DNA from: Rhizobium acidisoli
GTDB taxonomy: Bacteria; Pseudomonadota; Alphaproteobacteria; Rhizobiales; Rhizobiaceae
Direction: 5' to 3'
NCBI RefSeq assembly: GCF_002531755.2
Contig: NZ_CP034999.1
Span: forward strand, 607,288 to 671,287
Length of the DNA stretch: 64,000 nucleotides
Below, one piece after another: positions 63,092 through 64,000 of the stretch. The notes under the pieces are model-generated. The model ran no database searches. It was given only the letters and a program-made list of their open reading frames with translations, and had not been told where the DNA came from. A program made the translations under genes and the position numbers. The stretch's first letter is position 1; each line of letters opens with the position of its first letter.

Positions 63092-63696
63092 GTGAGCAGG
63101 AGTGGAGCTTCCGAAAAATTCGCGTTGCAAAGCGACGCTCTGAAGCGGTGGCTGTCTCACTACCCCCTTCTGAAGGGCGAAATTGACTTCGATCAGTATG
63201 TCATCACTTGCGTACTTTCGCGGGCACTGGAGGAGGTTGAGGCCGGCGAGGCGACGGCTACGGAGGTGCCGGATTTCGCAGATTGAACTCCGAGATGCGC
63301 TATCCAACCACGCTTACTTTGTCATTTGCCGTTGAAAACGTGCGGGATGCAGAGGTTGGCGTCGACAAGGACTGTTGCATGGTCTGTTGCTGAATTACGC
63401 CCGGCCGCACGAGCTCATCAGCAGCCTATTTGCCAAAGTTATTGCGCTTCGCGCTTGCGAGATGATGACCTATGGAAGGAGTTCGGCCTCACGACCCGGG
63501 CGAACGAACCAGATTGGTCGCCAATCATTCCCCCAGCTCGCTGCTGAGAACACCCACAATATGAGTGGAAGAAAACCTCTACCACCAAATCTGTCAATCT
63601 GCAGGTTTCATTCTGTGCTCCCCTCCGAATTACCAACAATGCGAGGAATTCCAGAGCTGCTTTCGTTCCGACGAGTATGACACGGAACCGACGTAG
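63092..63696 (+). pseudogene. nifQ: nifQ remnant with lost cysteine
   Basis: It reads FDQYVITCVLSRALEEVEAG (intact NifQ: FDDYVLFRVFSRALEEIEMG) and, after shifts, LAAENTHNM and a tail CSPPNYQQCEEFQSCF. The second cysteine of the Cx4Cx2Cx5C motif is Tyr, and several stops and shifts break the frame. The tail ends SDEYDTEPT at 63696. It is a dead paralogue of the nifQ at 10.4 kb. Confidence 0.82.
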
Positions 63697-63716
63697 CTAC
63701 ATAAGGCATAAAAGCC

Positions 63717-63858
63717 ATGCGTCGCGTCCCTCGGTCAAAAATCCAATCAGCTATTGATGAAGTTTTCTTACCTGACTCACTGCCGGGCATTGATCAGGAG
63801 AAACGACTAGAATTGTCTAAGCTGTCGAAGGAAGAGCGGTTAACAATGGAGTCGCACT
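63717..63858 (+). other. Open fragment interrupted by IS66
   Basis: An ATG opens MRRVPRSKIQSAIDEVFLPD, continuing SLPGIDQEKRLELSKLSKEE until the IS66 end at 63859. I recognise no family. If real, the gene is cut by the insertion sequence. Confidence 0.3.
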
Positions 63859-64000
63859 GTAAGCGGTTAGCTGATGGCGTCAGGCCTGAAGTTCCACGGC
63901 ATAAGCGCCTCGAGCTCGGATACCGGCCAGCCTTGAGCGATGCGGGTCAATGTCTGGGAGAGCCAGTCGAGCGGATCGACGTTGTTCATCTTGGCTGTCT
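63859..64000 (-). mobile_element. Second IS66-family element, left end (runs off the window)
   Basis: The end GTAAGCGGTTAG resembles the GTAAGCGGCAAG end of the first IS66 element, and the tnpC 3' end follows at once. The element differs in sequence from the first, so it is a different member of the family. Confidence 0.8.
63867..64000 (-). CDS. tnpC: IS66 transposase TnpC, C-terminal part
   Basis: The visible part reads AKMNNVDPLDWLSQTLTRIA, then QGWPVSELEALMPWNFRPDA, the IS66 C-terminal domain (compare KLNNVDPLAWLTQTLERMAN in the first element). It continues beyond the window. Confidence 0.9.
   Translation of the reverse strand, partial: TAKMNNVDPLDWLSQTLTRIAQGWPVSELEALMPWNFRPDAIS

Overview
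The window looks like part of the symbiotic (Sym) plasmid of a bean-nodulating Rhizobium, of the R. etli / R. phaseoli type. The reasons are reiterated nifH copies (one with nifD and nifK, one beside a truncated nifD), a nodA separated from nodBCSUIJ, three nodD-like loci, a cbb3 oxidase operon (fixNOQP-fixGHIS) with a pseudoazurin and a Crp/Fnr regulator, psi- and syrB-like genes, and a high load of insertion sequences and gene remnants. No replication genes, tRNAs, rRNAs or CRISPR arrays were seen. The strain assignment is inference from gene content.

Layout. 0-6 kb: P450 and outer-membrane-protein remnants, then a nest of insertion sequences (an IS66-type element inside the end of an IS5-type element, followed directly by a second IS5-type element). 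5.7-9.2 kb (minus strand): a SpeD-like pyruvoyl proenzyme overlapping a B12-binding radical SAM enzyme, a psi-like membrane protein with a decayed DUF683-fdxB segment in front of it, and a small conserved gene. 10.4-14.7 kb: nifQ, nifH (copy c), a 5' nifD fragment and a HemN-like radical SAM gene. 15.3-17.5 kb: syrB-like genes, an rpoN 3' fragment and IS3 remnants. 18.2-30 kb: nodulation genes, with nod boxes, intact nodD, nodB, nodC, nodS, nodI and nodJ, and remnants of nodA, nodC, nodU, nodZ, nolO and noeI. 30.4-41.1 kb: stoR-like regulator, fixSIHG, fixPQON and pseudoazurin with FNR/FixK-type boxes. 41.5-44.4 kb: an IS630-type element split by a group II intron. 45-47.6 kb: hemN, a pntA remnant and a phasin. 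48.4-54.2 kb (minus strand): nifH-nifD-nifK, a nifE'-'nifX deletion fusion, a NifX-associated gene, DUF683 and fdxB. 54.4-64 kb: noeL, nolK, nodB, nodC and nodZ remnants around an intact nodA, two frameshifted nodD copies, a broken luciferase-like monooxygenase, an istB remnant, a broken nifQ and the edge of another IS66.

How the genes fit together. NodD acting at nod boxes would switch on nodA and nodBCSIJ, whose products build, N-methylate and export lipochitooligosaccharide Nod factors. In the nodule, NifA and sigma-54 would drive the nif genes from -24/-12 promoters and TGT-N10-ACA sites. FNR/FixK-type regulation at TTGAT-N4-ATCAA boxes would drive the high-affinity oxidase, its copper and assembly factors, probably pseudoazurin and perhaps hemN. 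The two nifH loci form a near-identical 1.3 kb inverted repeat about 40 kb apart, a substrate for inversion and gene conversion.

The most interesting points are: (1) a SpeD-like protein with an altered active-site motif, translationally coupled to a B12/radical SAM enzyme, as a candidate undescribed pathway; (2) reciprocal decay of two nodABC copies, which would explain the split nodA and nodBC arrangement; (3) a nod box in front of a small secreted cysteine-motif protein; (4) single-base frameshifts at G runs in fixG and fixI. Many single-base frameshifts occur in this sequence, so sequencing error has to be excluded before calling each gene dead.
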